Below, piece by piece: positions 34,201-43,417 of a stretch of 64,000 nt of DNA. This DNA is from Flavobacterium ichthyis (lineage in GTDB: Bacteria > Bacteroidota > Bacteroidia > Flavobacteriales > Flavobacteriaceae). The position numbers and the translations under genes are program-made. The stretch lies in NCBI RefSeq assembly GCF_009915155.1, contig NZ_JAABLM010000003.1, positions 1 to 64,000 of the forward strand. The letters run 5' to 3'. The notes below the pieces were generated by a model that saw only the letters and a program-made list of their open reading frames with translations, had not been told where the DNA came from and made no database searches. Position 1 is the stretch's first letter. Each line of letters starts with the position of its first letter.

Positions 34201-36375
34201 GCCAATAATTTTGAATTGCGTAACGATAGTAGTTCAATTGCCATTCAATCTCAATCCGAAGCCGCCAATGCTCCAGTAGATATTACTTTAAAAGATTTTG
34301 AAATTGCTACCATTACAAGTGCTGTTGCCAAAGATACTTTGCTTGCCGGAGGAAAAATCAACGGAAATGTTTTGCTTAAAGACATTACTAAAACCATGAC
34401 TTTCACCGCAGATTTAAACATAGATGAATTTACTTTCAAACAAGATACCGTAGGAAATATTGCGGTAAAAGTGGACAATAACGTTGCCAATACTTTAAAT
34501 ACAGATGTGGCCATCACTGGTGGCGAAGGCAATCAGGTGAATCTTACGGGAACTTACAGAACCGACAATAACGCTTTAAATATGAACCTGAATATCGACA
34601 GACTTTACATGAAAAGTATTCAAGGTTTTACCATGGGAAATATTACTGAAAGTACAGGATTTCTTTCGGGAGACATGAATATTACAGGAAGTGTTTCGCA
34701 GCCGAGTGTAATTGGAGAATTGAAATTCAACGAAATTGGTTTCCGTGTAAAACAGCTTGCCTCCTATTTTGATGACATGAACGATAAAATTTCTTTTACA
34801 AACTCTGGAATTAATTTTAATAAATTTTCTGTTTCTGATGTAGATGACAATCTTTTGGTGATTGACGGAAATGTTGCCACTACCAATTATACCGATTTTG
34901 GTTTTGGCTTGACCGTAAAAGCTGACAATTTTAAAGCAGTAAGTTCAACGGCAAAAGATAACGACTTGTATTATGGCGATTTATTCATCGATACAAATTT
35001 AAATGTCCGAGGAGATTTGAATAAACCGATTATTAACGGAAAACTAAAAATTAATGAGGATACTGATTTGACCGTTGTTCTGCCTCAATCAGATCCGTCA
35101 ATTGCTGATCGTGAAGGCATTGTTGAATTTATCGATCAAGACCAAATGACAATTGATGAGCGATTTGTAGTCGCCGATTCGTTAAACCAGTCAGATTTTC
35201 GAGGAATGGATGTTTCGGTAAATATTGAAATTGTTCGCGAAGCAGAATTAACTTTGGTAATCGATAAAGGAAATGGTGATTATTTGAATTTAAAAGGCGA
35301 AGCACAACTCACCGGAGGTATTGACGAATCTGGAAAAACCACCTTAACCGGAAGATATGAATTTGAAGAAGGCGCTTACGAAATGTCATTTAATTTTATC
35401 AAAAGAAGATTCGAAATACAAAAAGGAAGTTATATTCTTTGGAAAGGCGAACCAATGGCGGCAGACGTAAATATTACCGCTGTTTATGAAATTGAAACGG
35501 CTCCAATTGATTTGGTTGATAATCAAATTGTAAGCAACCGAAATACTTTCAAACAAAGAATTCCTTTTGAAACTTTATTAAAAATGAACGGCGAATTATT
35601 AAAGCCAGAAATTTCTTTCGACATCGTTTTACCAGAAGGCAATAATACCGTTTCAACCGAAGTGACGAACCTGACCAAAACCAAATTGGCACAAATTCGT
35701 CAAGAGCCTGGAGAATTAAACAAACAGGTTTTTGCCTTGTTATTGTTAGGAAGATTTATTGGTGAAAATCCTTTTGCCAGCGAAGCAGGAGGCACCAATG
35801 CCGGAGCAATTGCACGGCAAAGTGTGAGTAAAATTCTTTCACAACAATTAAATAATTTGGCGGCAGATTTAGTTCAAGGTGTGGAACTTGATTTTGACTT
35901 ACAATCGCGCGAAGATTACACAACTGGTTCGCGTGAAGATAGAACAGACTTAAACGTTGGTTTATCCAAAAGATTATTAAACGATAGATTAAAAGTGACC
36001 GTTGGGAGTAGTTTCGGTCTCGAAGGTCCACAACAATCTAACGAGGAAACTACCAATATTGCCGGAGATATTTCAGTAGATTATCAATTAACCAAAGACG
36101 GTCGTTACATGGTTCGAGCGTATCGAAAAAACCAATACCAAGTAGCGTTGCAAGGTCAAGTGATTGAAACCGGAGTTGGATTTATCATCACCATGGATTA
36201 CAATAAATTCCGAGAATTATTTCATAGAACTGCCGAAGAAAAAGAAATGTCGCGCTTAAATCGTGAAAAAAAACAACGCCAACGGGAAAAAGAAAAAGCC
36301 GAGAAAGCCAAATCTAACCAAGAATTAGAAGAACAAACCAATAAAAATGCAGAAAAAAAATCCGACGATGAATAA
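31285..36375 (+). CDS. tamB: TamB-like translocation and assembly module protein
   Basis: A 1696-residue AsmA/VPS13-type envelope protein. One N-terminal membrane helix (about 10-32) anchors it in the inner membrane. The rest is repetitive beta-strand sequence expected to form a long hydrophobic groove across the periplasm, and the C-terminal DUF490 region (about 1250-1600) is conserved. TamB proteins assist outer membrane protein insertion or carry phospholipid outward. The last 55 residues form a highly charged tail rich in Glu/Lys. The start is TTG 31285. Its stop codon overlaps the tamL start by 8 bases, so the pair is translationally coupled. Confidence 0.9.
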   Translation: MNKYVKKSLKILAWIIGSIIGLFLLIVILIQIPYFQNLLKDQAVSYLENKIKTPVSVGRIEIGLPKNVIIRDVYFQSQEGDTLLAGEKLKVDISLFKLLDNTIEINSVDLQGITTTIKRNKDSVFNFDYIIDAFASNEPKDTTSTPMEISVKNINLDRIRVRFADEISKNDLTAYLHHFDTKITKFDLNKMDFTIPKINLDGFKVMLKQGEIVQEVAQNTVEVTDEAVKSPELSLELGEISLANIDVGFDNKGSSLNTGIKLKKLLVEFNAINLKKQLIDLDKFEIDGISGGLTFGKLDKPIEVDAPETLEATAPNWRVKLANSSIQNINFKFNDENSPKVSQGIDFKHLNISNLNLKAKDLYYSKDTIYGNIAQFSIKDQSGLDLQRFETDFFYGPKRATLKNLLVKTPQTSLQDAIQVTYQNISEISDNLGDLGIQASLQESQIGFKDILLFVPTLKSQDIFRNNPNAILYIDSKIAGKVNNLSIPKLQISGIGSTVVDASGKITGLPNVENAYFDLKINQLKSSAKDINMFVPKGTIPANIQIPSQLALNGFFKGKINNFNTDLNLQSSFGNAKIKALFDQRRKNFEKYDADAVISNFDLGQLLKNDSLGKISLRAKVKGTGLNPETANAMIDGKLQSAEFNRYVYRDLQLHGEIRQGNFDLTAGMNDVNLTFDLDAEGNFKGKYPAVKLKLNTDIADLQRLNLHAGPMKLRGIINADIDDSSPENLNGKIRMYNFLIADAKETYALDSIKIDAFSSAEGDSIRLQSQFLNAFIKGNYQYDQIGTALTNSIAKYYDANPTSEKKSSLPQQFDLELVVKDDPILYKLVPSLKSFSPINLTANYNSEGDSITVNGKIPKVIYGSNTITNGEIDVETYEDALVYSLVIDDIHSGEIHLPYTSISGDVKENRVNYTLLIRDTKEEDQYLLAGNLKAEDNATQISLEPDGLVLNYEPWDIDRENVVRFGSTGIYANNFELRNDSSSIAIQSQSEAANAPVDITLKDFEIATITSAVAKDTLLAGGKINGNVLLKDITKTMTFTADLNIDEFTFKQDTVGNIAVKVDNNVANTLNTDVAITGGEGNQVNLTGTYRTDNNALNMNLNIDRLYMKSIQGFTMGNITESTGFLSGDMNITGSVSQPSVIGELKFNEIGFRVKQLASYFDDMNDKISFTNSGINFNKFSVSDVDDNLLVIDGNVATTNYTDFGFGLTVKADNFKAVSSTAKDNDLYYGDLFIDTNLNVRGDLNKPIINGKLKINEDTDLTVVLPQSDPSIADREGIVEFIDQDQMTIDERFVVADSLNQSDFRGMDVSVNIEIVREAELTLVIDKGNGDYLNLKGEAQLTGGIDESGKTTLTGRYEFEEGAYEMSFNFIKRRFEIQKGSYILWKGEPMAADVNITAVYEIETAPIDLVDNQIVSNRNTFKQRIPFETLLKMNGELLKPEISFDIVLPEGNNTVSTEVTNLTKTKLAQIRQEPGELNKQVFALLLLGRFIGENPFASEAGGTNAGAIARQSVSKILSQQLNNLAADLVQGVELDFDLQSREDYTTGSREDRTDLNVGLSKRLLNDRLKVTVGSSFGLEGPQQSNEETTNIAGDISVDYQLTKDGRYMVRAYRKNQYQVALQGQVIETGVGFIITMDYNKFRELFHRTAEEKEMSRLNREKKQRQREKEKAEKAKSNQELEEQTNKNAEKKSDDE

Positions 36376-38686
36376 ACTTTTTAAATATAGTCTTGCCGTT
36401 TCAGCCCTACTTTTATGGAGTTGCAGCAACCTAAAATACCTTCCGGAAGGTGATGCATTGTACGTTGGTGGCGAAGTAACGGTGGAAGATACTTTGCTTT
36501 CAAAATCAGAAAGAAAAAAATTAGAAAAAGAACTCGAACCGCTTTTGCGTCCTAAACCTAATAGTTCATTTTTGGGTCTTCGCCCAAAGTTATACTTCTA
36601 CAACATTGCCGGAGAACCTAAAAAAGACAAAGGTTTTAGATATTGGTTGCGAAATAAAGTGGGAGAACCACCCGTTTTATTCAGCCAAGTCGATATGGAA
36701 TACAACGAAAGTATTCTTCAAAATTATGCCGAAAACAAAGGATTTTTCAAAACCGCAACCGAATCAGATTCAACCGGACATAGCAAAAACCGAAAAGTTA
36801 CTGCAGAATATATTGTAAAACCCGGACCTCAATACAAAATTAAAAGCGTCACTTTCCCGCAAGATTCTTCGCAATTAAGCAAAGACATTGCCCAAGTAAC
36901 CAGAAGAAGTCGCCTTCGTGAAGGTCGTCCTTACGATTTAGATAGAATTAAAGCCGAACGTGAACGTATTGACGGAAGACTTAAAGAAAAAGGATATTTT
37001 TTCTTCAGTCCGGATTATTTATTGGTTCAAGTCGATTCTACTGTTGGAAATAAAGAAGTAGATTTAATAGTAAAAGTTAAAGACGAAACACCTAATCGCG
37101 CAAAACAAATTTACACCATCAACGACATCACCATTTATCCAAATTATTCCCTAAATGCTGATGACAGCTTGCGTTCTCCAAATGCTTATGTGGAAGAATA
37201 CAAAGATTTAACCATCATAGATACCATTAGAACTTTTAAGCCAAAAATTTTCGATGAATCACTCGCATTCAACAAAGGCGATGTTTATAATAGAACTGAC
37301 CATAATTTGTCATTAAACCGATTGATCAATTTAGGTAATTTTAAATTCGTAAAAAATGAATTTGAAATTGCCGATTCGACCTCTAATAGCTTAGATGCAT
37401 TTTATTATTTGACACCTTTACCAAAAAAATCCATAAGAGTTGAAGTTTTGGCCAAAACAAATTCTGCCAACTATACTGGAACTGAATTAAATGTCAACTG
37501 GAGCAATAGAAACACTTTCAAAGGTGCAGAATTATTGACTTTAACAGGATTTGGCGGAATAGAAGTTCAAGTTTCAGGACAAAATAGAGGTTATAATGTA
37601 TATCGTTTTGGTGGCGAAGCCAGTTTGGTTTGGCCTCGTTTTATCAGTCCGTTTAACTTAAAATCTTCAAGCGAATTTGTGCCGAGAACTCGCGCTATGA
37701 TTGGTTTCGAACACCAACAACGCCAGCGTTTATATACCTTAAATACATTTAAAAGCTCATTTGGATATCTCTGGAAAGAAAATGTGCGAAAAGAACATCA
37801 ATTGAATGTAACCGAAATTACCTTCGTAAGATCCGGTCATGTAACAGACGAATATAACCAACAAATTATTGGAAATGGAACAGCCGAAGACCCCGAAAAT
37901 CCGGCTTTGGCAAGAGTAATAGAAGACCAATTAATTTTCGGTCCAAATTACAGTTACACTTATACCAATACCATGGAACGCCGCCGAAAAAATACTTTTT
38001 ATTACAAAGGAAGTTTAGACCTTTCGGCTACGATTACCGGATTAATCGCGGGCGGAAATCCAGATGATCCCAAAAAAGTTTTAGGTGTTCCGTTTAGTCA
38101 ATTTGCCAAAATGGAGCATGAATTTCGCCATTATTTGCGATTGGGAAGAAATTCTCAATTGGCGAGTCGCGTGATTGCGGGAGTTGGTGTTCCTTATGGG
38201 AATTCTGATCAGCTGCCGTTTATCAAACAATTTTTTATTGGTGGTACCAATAGTATCCGTGCTTTCCGGGCAAGGTCAATTGGTCCCGGAACTTTCAGAA
38301 AAGAAGTTGCCGAAGACTCATTTCTTCCGGATCAATCAGGAGATATTAAATTAGAATTAAATACCGAATATAGAGCCAAATTATTTAGCGTGGTTCACGG
38401 CGCTATTTTTGTTGACGCTGGAAATATTTGGTTAATGAACAAAGATGATAGACGTGAAGGTGCCGAATTTTCGAAAAAATTTTTAGACGAATTAGCGGTA
38501 GGAACTGGAGCTGGTTTAAGATTAGACTTATCATTTTTAATCCTGCGTTTAGACCTCGCATTCCCCATCAGAAAACCATATTTGCCAGAAGGCGATCGCT
38601 GGGTTTTTGACCAAATTAATTTCGGAAGTAGCACCTGGCGGAAAGAAAATTTAGTGTTCAATTTAGCAATTGGTTATCCATTTTAA
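36368..38686 (+). CDS. tamL: TamL: lipoprotein form of the TamA/BamA-like outer membrane protein
   Basis: A 772-residue Omp85-family protein. A type II signal peptide ends with LLLWSC (lipidated C19), unlike proteobacterial TamA which is not lipidated. POTRA-like repeats cover about 100-400 (PQYKIKSVTFPQDSSQLS, YTINDITIYPNY), then a 16-strand-type barrel with the FIGGTNSIRAFRARSIGPG motif near residue 640. Lipidated TamA homologues called TamL are known from Bacteroidota. It partners TamB, encoded just upstream. ATG 36368 gives a perfect lipoprotein signal; the longer frame adds seven charged residues. Confidence 0.9.
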   Translation: MNKLFKYSLAVSALLLWSCSNLKYLPEGDALYVGGEVTVEDTLLSKSERKKLEKELEPLLRPKPNSSFLGLRPKLYFYNIAGEPKKDKGFRYWLRNKVGEPPVLFSQVDMEYNESILQNYAENKGFFKTATESDSTGHSKNRKVTAEYIVKPGPQYKIKSVTFPQDSSQLSKDIAQVTRRSRLREGRPYDLDRIKAERERIDGRLKEKGYFFFSPDYLLVQVDSTVGNKEVDLIVKVKDETPNRAKQIYTINDITIYPNYSLNADDSLRSPNAYVEEYKDLTIIDTIRTFKPKIFDESLAFNKGDVYNRTDHNLSLNRLINLGNFKFVKNEFEIADSTSNSLDAFYYLTPLPKKSIRVEVLAKTNSANYTGTELNVNWSNRNTFKGAELLTLTGFGGIEVQVSGQNRGYNVYRFGGEASLVWPRFISPFNLKSSSEFVPRTRAMIGFEHQQRQRLYTLNTFKSSFGYLWKENVRKEHQLNVTEITFVRSGHVTDEYNQQIIGNGTAEDPENPALARVIEDQLIFGPNYSYTYTNTMERRRKNTFYYKGSLDLSATITGLIAGGNPDDPKKVLGVPFSQFAKMEHEFRHYLRLGRNSQLASRVIAGVGVPYGNSDQLPFIKQFFIGGTNSIRAFRARSIGPGTFRKEVAEDSFLPDQSGDIKLELNTEYRAKLFSVVHGAIFVDAGNIWLMNKDDRREGAEFSKKFLDELAVGTGAGLRLDLSFLILRLDLAFPIRKPYLPEGDRWVFDQINFGSSTWRKENLVFNLAIGYPF

Positions 38687-38699
38687 AAATCCAACTATT

Positions 38700-38729
38700 T
38701 TGATTCAAACTTAAATTTCGGTATTTTAG
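38700..38729 (+). promoter_or_regulatory. Promoter of the AIM24 gene
   Basis: TTG (38700-38702), 19 bases, then TATTTTAG (38722-38729), one mismatch from TAnnTTTG. Leader about 30 bases. Confidence 0.5.
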
Positions 38730-38762
38730 TACACAAAAAATCAATCAAAAAACACAAATTTT

Positions 38763-39563
38763 ATGAATGCACACGAAATTGATTTTCAAATTTTTGGCGA
38801 AGAAATGCAATACGTAGAAATTGAGCTCGATCCTCAAGAAGCCGTTGTTGCCGAAGCCGGAAGTTTTATGATGATGGACAGCGGCATTAGCATGAATACT
38901 ATTTTTGGCGATGGCTCAAACCAAACGCAAGGCATGATGGGAAAACTTTTTTCTGCAGGAAAAAGATTACTTACGGGCGAAAGCCTTTTTATGACCGTTT
39001 TTTTAAATGAATTTAATGGCAAAAGAAAAGTAAGCTTTGCTTCGCCATATCCCGGAAAAATTGTAGCCATTGATTTACAACAATTCGGCGGAAGATTTAT
39101 CTGTCAAAAAGACGCTTTCCTTTGTGCCGCAAAAGGCGTTACCGTGGGCATTGAATTTTCCCGGAAATTAGGTCGTGGTCTATTTGGTGGCGAAGGATTT
39201 ATCATGCAAAAACTTGAAGGCGATGGTATGGCATTTGTTCACGCAGGCGGAACTTTGGCAAGAAAAGAATTGGCTTCCGGCGAAAAATTAAAAGTCGATA
39301 CCGGTTGCATCGTGGGTTTTACCAAAGAGGTTGATTACGACATAGAATTTATTGGCGGAATCAAAAACACTATTTTCGGAGGCGAGGGACTTTTTTACGC
39401 CACCTTAACCGGACCCGGAATTGTTTACATCCAGTCGTTGCCGTTTAGCCGTTTGGCCGGCAGAATTTATGCTTCGGCACCACAAGGTGGCGGTCAACAA
39501 CGTGGCGAAGGTAGTTTGCTTGGCGGCTTGGGCAACTTGCTCGACGGCGATAATAGATTTTAA
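38763..39563 (+). CDS. AIM24 / TIGR00266 family protein
   Basis: A 266-residue glycine-rich, all-beta protein of the AIM24 family. Typical segments: [21 protein letters not shown] near the start, [21 protein letters not shown] at about 140-160, and [15 protein letters not shown] near 210. The fold is a triple-stranded beta-helix known from mitochondrial AIM24; the bacterial role is unknown. The C-terminal 25 residues are a Gly/Gln-rich tail. Single gene with its own promoter. Confidence 0.88.
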   Translation: MNAHEIDFQIFGEEMQYVEIELDPQEAVVAEAGSFMMMDSGISMNTIFGDGSNQTQGMMGKLFSAGKRLLTGESLFMTVFLNEFNGKRKVSFASPYPGKIVAIDLQQFGGRFICQKDAFLCAAKGVTVGIEFSRKLGRGLFGGEGFIMQKLEGDGMAFVHAGGTLARKELASGEKLKVDTGCIVGFTKEVDYDIEFIGGIKNTIFGGEGLFYATLTGPGIVYIQSLPFSRLAGRIYASAPQGGGQQRGEGSLLGGLGNLLDGDNRF

Positions 39564-39789
39564 TTTTTTGAGGAGCGATTCCGAAGTTTTGCGACCGGCA
39601 GAAGGGTTATTGGAGAAAATGGGTTTTGTGTTTGGAATTTTCGGCTACAATTACAACTAAAAAATTCCTAGTACCTAATTACCCACTCCAATAGTTCGTC
39701 CCGGAATTTCGGGAGAAGTAGAAATCCCGGGAACAAAAAAGCCAGTGTTTTATTTAAGAGAAATGCGGGAGACAGCTCCTAAAAAAGAA
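39564..39789. other. Intergenic gap with GC-rich nested inverted repeats
   Basis: 226 bases without a convincing gene. At 39694-39734 a locally GC-rich stretch holds nested inverted repeats (CCCG...CGGG at 39700-39713 and GTTC...CCCGGGAAC around it). Such GC-rich palindromic remnants stand out against the AT-rich background and may be an old repeat. The small open frame here is not convincing. Confidence 0.4.
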
Positions 39790-41766
39790 TTAATAAGCCA
39801 TTAATTCTTTCAGCGAGTTTTCTAATCTTCCTTTAGCTAAAAATTGATCTTCCAAAGCTTTGGTGAACGGAATCGCAGAATCTAAACTAGCCACACGTTT
39901 TACCGGTGCATCGAGATATTCAAAACAATTTTCCATGATTAACGCCGAAATATCGCTGGCAATTCCGCCAAACATGGTGTCTTCTTGAACGATAATGCAA
40001 CGAGACGTTTTTTTCACAGAATTAAAAATGGTTTCGGTATCAAGGGGTTGCAAAGTTCTCAAATCAATCAAATCGGCAGAAATTTCCGGGTTGTTATTGA
40101 GCACTTCCAAAGCCCAATGAACGGACGCTCCAAAAGCAATAATCGTTACATTTTTTCCCTCACGTATGGTGGCGGCTTGCCCAAACGGAATAGTGTAATA
40201 ATTTTCGGGAACTTCTTGGTAAACGCTTCGGTACAGCTGTTTGTGCTCGAAAAATAATACCGGATTCGGGTCGTTGATTGCGGTGTTCAAAAGGCCTTTT
40301 GCATCATACGGAAAAGCAGGATAAACGACTTTTAAACCTGGCGTTTTGGTAAACCAGGCTTCGTTAGTTTGCGAGTGAAACGGACCTGCTTGGGTTCCAC
40401 CTCCACATGGCATTCTGACTACCACATCGGCTTTTTCCAGCCAACGGTAATGCGATTTTGCCAAAAGATTTACGATGGGATTGAAACCTGTAGAAACGAA
40501 ATCAGCAAATTGCATTTCGACTATGGCTTTATGGCCGTTGATGGAAAGCCCCATTGCGGCAGAAACTACGGCACTTTCGCAAATTGGCGTGTTGAGCACT
40601 CTTTCTTTACCAAATTTTGCCACAAAACCGTCTGTGATTTTAAACGCACCACCATATTCGGCAATGTCTTGTCCCATAATGACTAGATTTTCGTGGCGTT
40701 CCATTGATTGACTCAAACTTTGGGAAACGGCATCAATTAATCTTATATTTTGAGATTCGGCTGAAGGTTGAAATTCTTCGAAATTGTATGGTTTGTAAAC
40801 GTCGTTGAGTTCCTCTTCGAACGTGGCGACAATTTCGGGTTCGGTTTGCACCATTGCCCAATTTTCATCGATTTCTTTCTTGATTTCAGCACGAATTTCG
40901 TCGTCAGTTTCTTCCGAAAGAACATCGGTTAATTTTAAATATTTTCTGTAATTGTCCACTGGATCTTTAATCGCCCACATATCCATCAACTCTTGCGGAA
41001 CATATTTGGTACCACTCGCCTCTTCGTGACCACGCATTCTGAAAGTTTTAAATTCTAACAAAACCGGACGAGGATTTTCAACCATGGATTTTTTGAGTAC
41101 CGATAATTTATTAAAAACCTCCAAAATATTATTTCCGTCGATAATATGACTTTCCATTCCGTAACCAATTCCTTTATCGGCGAGATTTTCGCAACGGTAT
41201 TGTTCGTTTGTAGGTGTCGAAAGTCCGTATCCGTTGTTTTCAATGATGAACATTACCGGTAAATCCCACACGGAAGCAATGTTTAAGGCTTCATGGAAAT
41301 CGCCTTCACTCGTAGCTCCTTCTCCTGTGAAAACAGCCGTAACTTTTCCGTTTTTCTTTAATTTATTGGCTAAAGCAATTCCGTCGGCAACCCCTAATTG
41401 TGGACCAAGATGCGAAATCATTCCAATAATTTTGAATTCCTGAGTTCCAAAGTGAAATGAGCGATCTCTACCTTTGGTAAAACCATTTTTTTTGCCTTGC
41501 CATTGCGAAAATAAACGGTATAAAGGAATGTTTCTTCCGGTGAAAACACCAAGATTTCTGTGCATTGGCAGGATATATTCGTCTTGGTCTAAAACCGCGG
41601 TAACCCCACAAGCGATTGCTTCTTGCCCTATACCAGAAAACCATTTAGAAACTTTTCCTTGACGGATGAGAATCAACATTTTTTCTTCGATCAATCGGGG
41701 TTTTAAAATTCTTTTATATAAATCTAAAAGTTGTTCGTTGCTTAAGTTTTGGCGGTCGAAATTCAT
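39790..41766 (-). CDS. 2-oxoacid dehydrogenase E1, fused alpha and beta subunits
   Basis: A 658-residue thiamine diphosphate enzyme combining the two E1 chains that are separate in many bacteria. The alpha part (1 to about 310) has SKWFSGIGQEA and the TPP motif GEGATSEGDFHEALN...ENN; the beta part (about 335 on) has GQDIAEYGGAFKIT, MQFADFV and GGGTQAGPFHSQ. It decarboxylates a 2-oxoacid, most likely branched-chain 2-oxoacids, for transfer to a lipoyl E2. No E2 or E3 is adjacent. Start 41766 (or the ATG one codon earlier) is preferred, as a promoter lies at 41805-41839. Confidence 0.92.
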   Translation of the reverse strand: MNFDRQNLSNEQLLDLYKRILKPRLIEEKMLILIRQGKVSKWFSGIGQEAIACGVTAVLDQDEYILPMHRNLGVFTGRNIPLYRLFSQWQGKKNGFTKGRDRSFHFGTQEFKIIGMISHLGPQLGVADGIALANKLKKNGKVTAVFTGEGATSEGDFHEALNIASVWDLPVMFIIENNGYGLSTPTNEQYRCENLADKGIGYGMESHIIDGNNILEVFNKLSVLKKSMVENPRPVLLEFKTFRMRGHEEASGTKYVPQELMDMWAIKDPVDNYRKYLKLTDVLSEETDDEIRAEIKKEIDENWAMVQTEPEIVATFEEELNDVYKPYNFEEFQPSAESQNIRLIDAVSQSLSQSMERHENLVIMGQDIAEYGGAFKITDGFVAKFGKERVLNTPICESAVVSAAMGLSINGHKAIVEMQFADFVSTGFNPIVNLLAKSHYRWLEKADVVVRMPCGGGTQAGPFHSQTNEAWFTKTPGLKVVYPAFPYDAKGLLNTAINDPNPVLFFEHKQLYRSVYQEVPENYYTIPFGQAATIREGKNVTIIAFGASVHWALEVLNNNPEISADLIDLRTLQPLDTETIFNSVKKTSRCIIVQEDTMFGGIASDISALIMENCFEYLDAPVKRVASLDSAIPFTKALEDQFLAKGRLENSLKELMAY

Positions 41767-41804
41767 CATTTTACGAAAAGGTTTGCGTACATTTTTAGGT
41801 TGCC

Positions 41805-41839
41805 CAAAAGTATAAAAAAATAACAGCTTGGCGACACAA
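41805..41839 (-). promoter_or_regulatory. Promoter of the E1 gene
   Basis: On the minus strand TTG (41837-41839), 24 bases, then TACTTTTG (41805-41812), an exact TAnnTTTG. It places the start codon at 41766/41769 and excludes the longer frame to 41856. Confidence 0.6.
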
Positions 41840-41869
41840 TGTTGCAGAATTTTCAATTGTTAATAACTT

Positions 41870-41904
41870 TTGAAAGAAGTTTCACATAAATAATTTTACA
41901 TTTG
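41870..41904 (+). promoter_or_regulatory. Promoter of the oxygenase gene
   Basis: TTG (41870-41872), 24 bases, then TACATTTG (41897-41904), exact in the -7 element; spacing is at the upper limit. Confidence 0.55.
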
Positions 41905-41959
41905 TGATAATAAGGCTTTACGCCAAAGCAAAGTTATTAACATCTATTTTTAAAAGAGT

Positions 41960-42910
41960 ATGCAAAATATTCCTAGTGTTGACTTGCGTGATTTCCTTTC
42001 GGACGACCCGAAACGTAAACAAAAATTTGTAAATGAAATCGGAAAAGCATTTGAAGAAATTGGCTTCGTTGCTTTAAAAGGTCATTTTTTAGATGACAAA
42101 TTAGTGGATGAATTGTATGGAGAAATCCGTAATTTTTTCTCTCTTCCTCTAGAAACAAAAGAAAAGTATGAAATTCCAGGAATTGGTGGTCAACGTGGCT
42201 ATGTTTCTTTTGGAAAAGAACATGCAAAAGGCAAGAAAGAAGGCGATTTGAAAGAATTTTGGCATTTTGGTCAATATGTAAATAAAGATTCAAGATGGGC
42301 TTCAGAATATCCAGATAATGTTGAAGTTACAGAACTTCCAAAATTTAATAAAGTAGGAAAAGAAGCCTATCAAATGCTTGAAAAAACTGGAATTTACGTT
42401 TTGAGAGCTTTGGCATTGCACTTAGGTCTAAACGAATTTTATTTTGACAAATATGCCGAAGAAGGCAATTCGATTTTAAGACCGATTCATTATCCACCGA
42501 TTACAAAAGAACCAGAAAATGCTATTCGCGCTGCAGCTCATGGCGATATAAATTTAATTACGCTTTTAATGGGAGCTCAAGGTCGCGGATTGCAGGTACA
42601 AAATCACAAAGGTGAATGGATTGATGCGATTGCGGAACCAGATGAGTTGGTGATTAATGTGGGTGACATGCTTTCACGTCATACCAATAATAAACTAAAA
42701 TCTACAATCCATCAAGTGGTAAATCCGCCGAGAGAATTGTGGGGAACTTCGCGATATTCTATACCGTTTTTTATGCATCCGGTTAGTGATATGAAGTTGG
42801 ACTGTTTAGAAAATTGTATCGATGAAAAAAATCCAAAATTATACGACGACATTACAGCGGGAGAATTTTTGCATGAACGCTTGGTTGATTTAGGATTAAT
42901 TAAAAAATAG
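41960..42910 (+). CDS. Isopenicillin N synthase-like 2-oxoglutarate/Fe(II) oxygenase
   Basis: A 316-residue non-haem iron enzyme. The iron ligands are in AAHGDINLITLL (H and D, about 193-195) and in STIHQVVNPP (H, about 252), and RYSIPFF provides the co-substrate-binding Arg-x-Ser. The N-terminal part (IPSVDLRDFLSDD, GFVALKGH) is the DIOX_N region. It belongs with the large isopenicillin-N-synthase family, most members of which hydroxylate small molecules; substrate is unknown and no penicillin-type pathway is nearby. Confidence 0.88.
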   Translation: MQNIPSVDLRDFLSDDPKRKQKFVNEIGKAFEEIGFVALKGHFLDDKLVDELYGEIRNFFSLPLETKEKYEIPGIGGQRGYVSFGKEHAKGKKEGDLKEFWHFGQYVNKDSRWASEYPDNVEVTELPKFNKVGKEAYQMLEKTGIYVLRALALHLGLNEFYFDKYAEEGNSILRPIHYPPITKEPENAIRAAAHGDINLITLLMGAQGRGLQVQNHKGEWIDAIAEPDELVINVGDMLSRHTNNKLKSTIHQVVNPPRELWGTSRYSIPFFMHPVSDMKLDCLENCIDEKNPKLYDDITAGEFLHERLVDLGLIKK

Positions 42911-42928
42911 TACCAAATTCCAATAATA

Positions 42929-42976
42929 AAATTCCAAATTCCAAATATTGTACTTTTGGAATTTGGAATTTATTTT
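42929..42976 (+). terminator. Long perfect hairpin, terminator-like
   Basis: A 17-bp perfect inverted repeat (42929-42945 with 42955-42971) made of repeated AAATTCC units, 9-base loop, then ATTTTTTG. It is longer than a normal terminator and lies 18 bases after the oxygenase stop codon and 22 bases before the next gene. Confidence 0.6.
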
Positions 42977-42993
42977 TTGAAAATTTTACAAAT

Positions 42994-43326
42994 ATGGATT
43001 TGCAAGACCAATTAAAAAAACTTTTTCCAGACCATCAGGTTTCAAACGAACCAGAAGCTGTTGAGGAAAAAGACCACGAATTATTTGTTCAAAAAGAACC
43101 AATGCTTTGCAAATATGAAAAGCGAAAAGGAAAACCAATCACCATAATTTCGGGCTATGAAGGCGAAGACGAAGATTTTAAGATACTTGCCAAAGAAATA
43201 AAAAGTAAATTAGCCGTTGGCGGAAGTTTCAAAGATGGCGAAATCATTATTCAAGGCGATTACCGCGACAGAATCATGAACATCCTCAAAGAAAAAGGCT
43301 TCAAAGTAAAACGTGTAGGTGGATAG
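42994..43326 (+). CDS. yciH: SUI1/eIF1-like translation factor
   Basis: A 110-residue protein. The C-terminal 75 residues are a SUI1 domain: RKGKPITIISGYEG, LAKEIKSKLAVGGSFKDGEIIIQGDYRDRI and LKEKGFKVKR. It is the homologue of eukaryotic eIF1 and E. coli YciH, reported to influence start-site choice in vitro. It may matter in a lineage that rarely uses Shine-Dalgarno pairing, which is inference. The N-terminal 35 residues are acidic and variable. Confidence 0.92.
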   Translation: MDLQDQLKKLFPDHQVSNEPEAVEEKDHELFVQKEPMLCKYEKRKGKPITIISGYEGEDEDFKILAKEIKSKLAVGGSFKDGEIIIQGDYRDRIMNILKEKGFKVKRVGG

Positions 43327-43334
43327 TATCCTAA

Positions 43335-43417
43335 TCCCCAATGGGGAACCAAAAAAACATATAAATAAAAAAACCTATTGACCCCTAATAGGAATGCCCC
43401 CTTTGGGGGTTAGGGGG
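43335..43417. repeat. GC-rich palindromic intergenic element
   Basis: Two C-run/G-run hairpins: TCCCC-AAT-GGGGA (43335-43347) and CCCCC-TTT-GGGGG (43397-43409), the second followed by TTAGGGGGC. The intervening sequence is AT-rich. C-run/G-run elements of this kind are familiar from Bacteroidota intergenic regions. The final AGGGGG lies 8 bases before the next ATG and so mimics a Shine-Dalgarno sequence. Confidence 0.5.

Noticed and set aside
39421..39660. A plus-strand frame over the end of the AIM24 gene and the gap after it
   Set aside because: The first half is a shadow of the AIM24 gene in another frame and the rest shows no conserved pattern.
41767..41856. A longer start for the fused E1 gene
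   Set aside because: An exact promoter element at 41805-41812 lies within the extra segment, so it would not be transcribed from that promoter.
41960..42910. Beta-lactam synthesis suggested by the isopenicillin N synthase-like oxygenase
   Set aside because: The family is broad and no peptide synthetase or other pathway gene is near.
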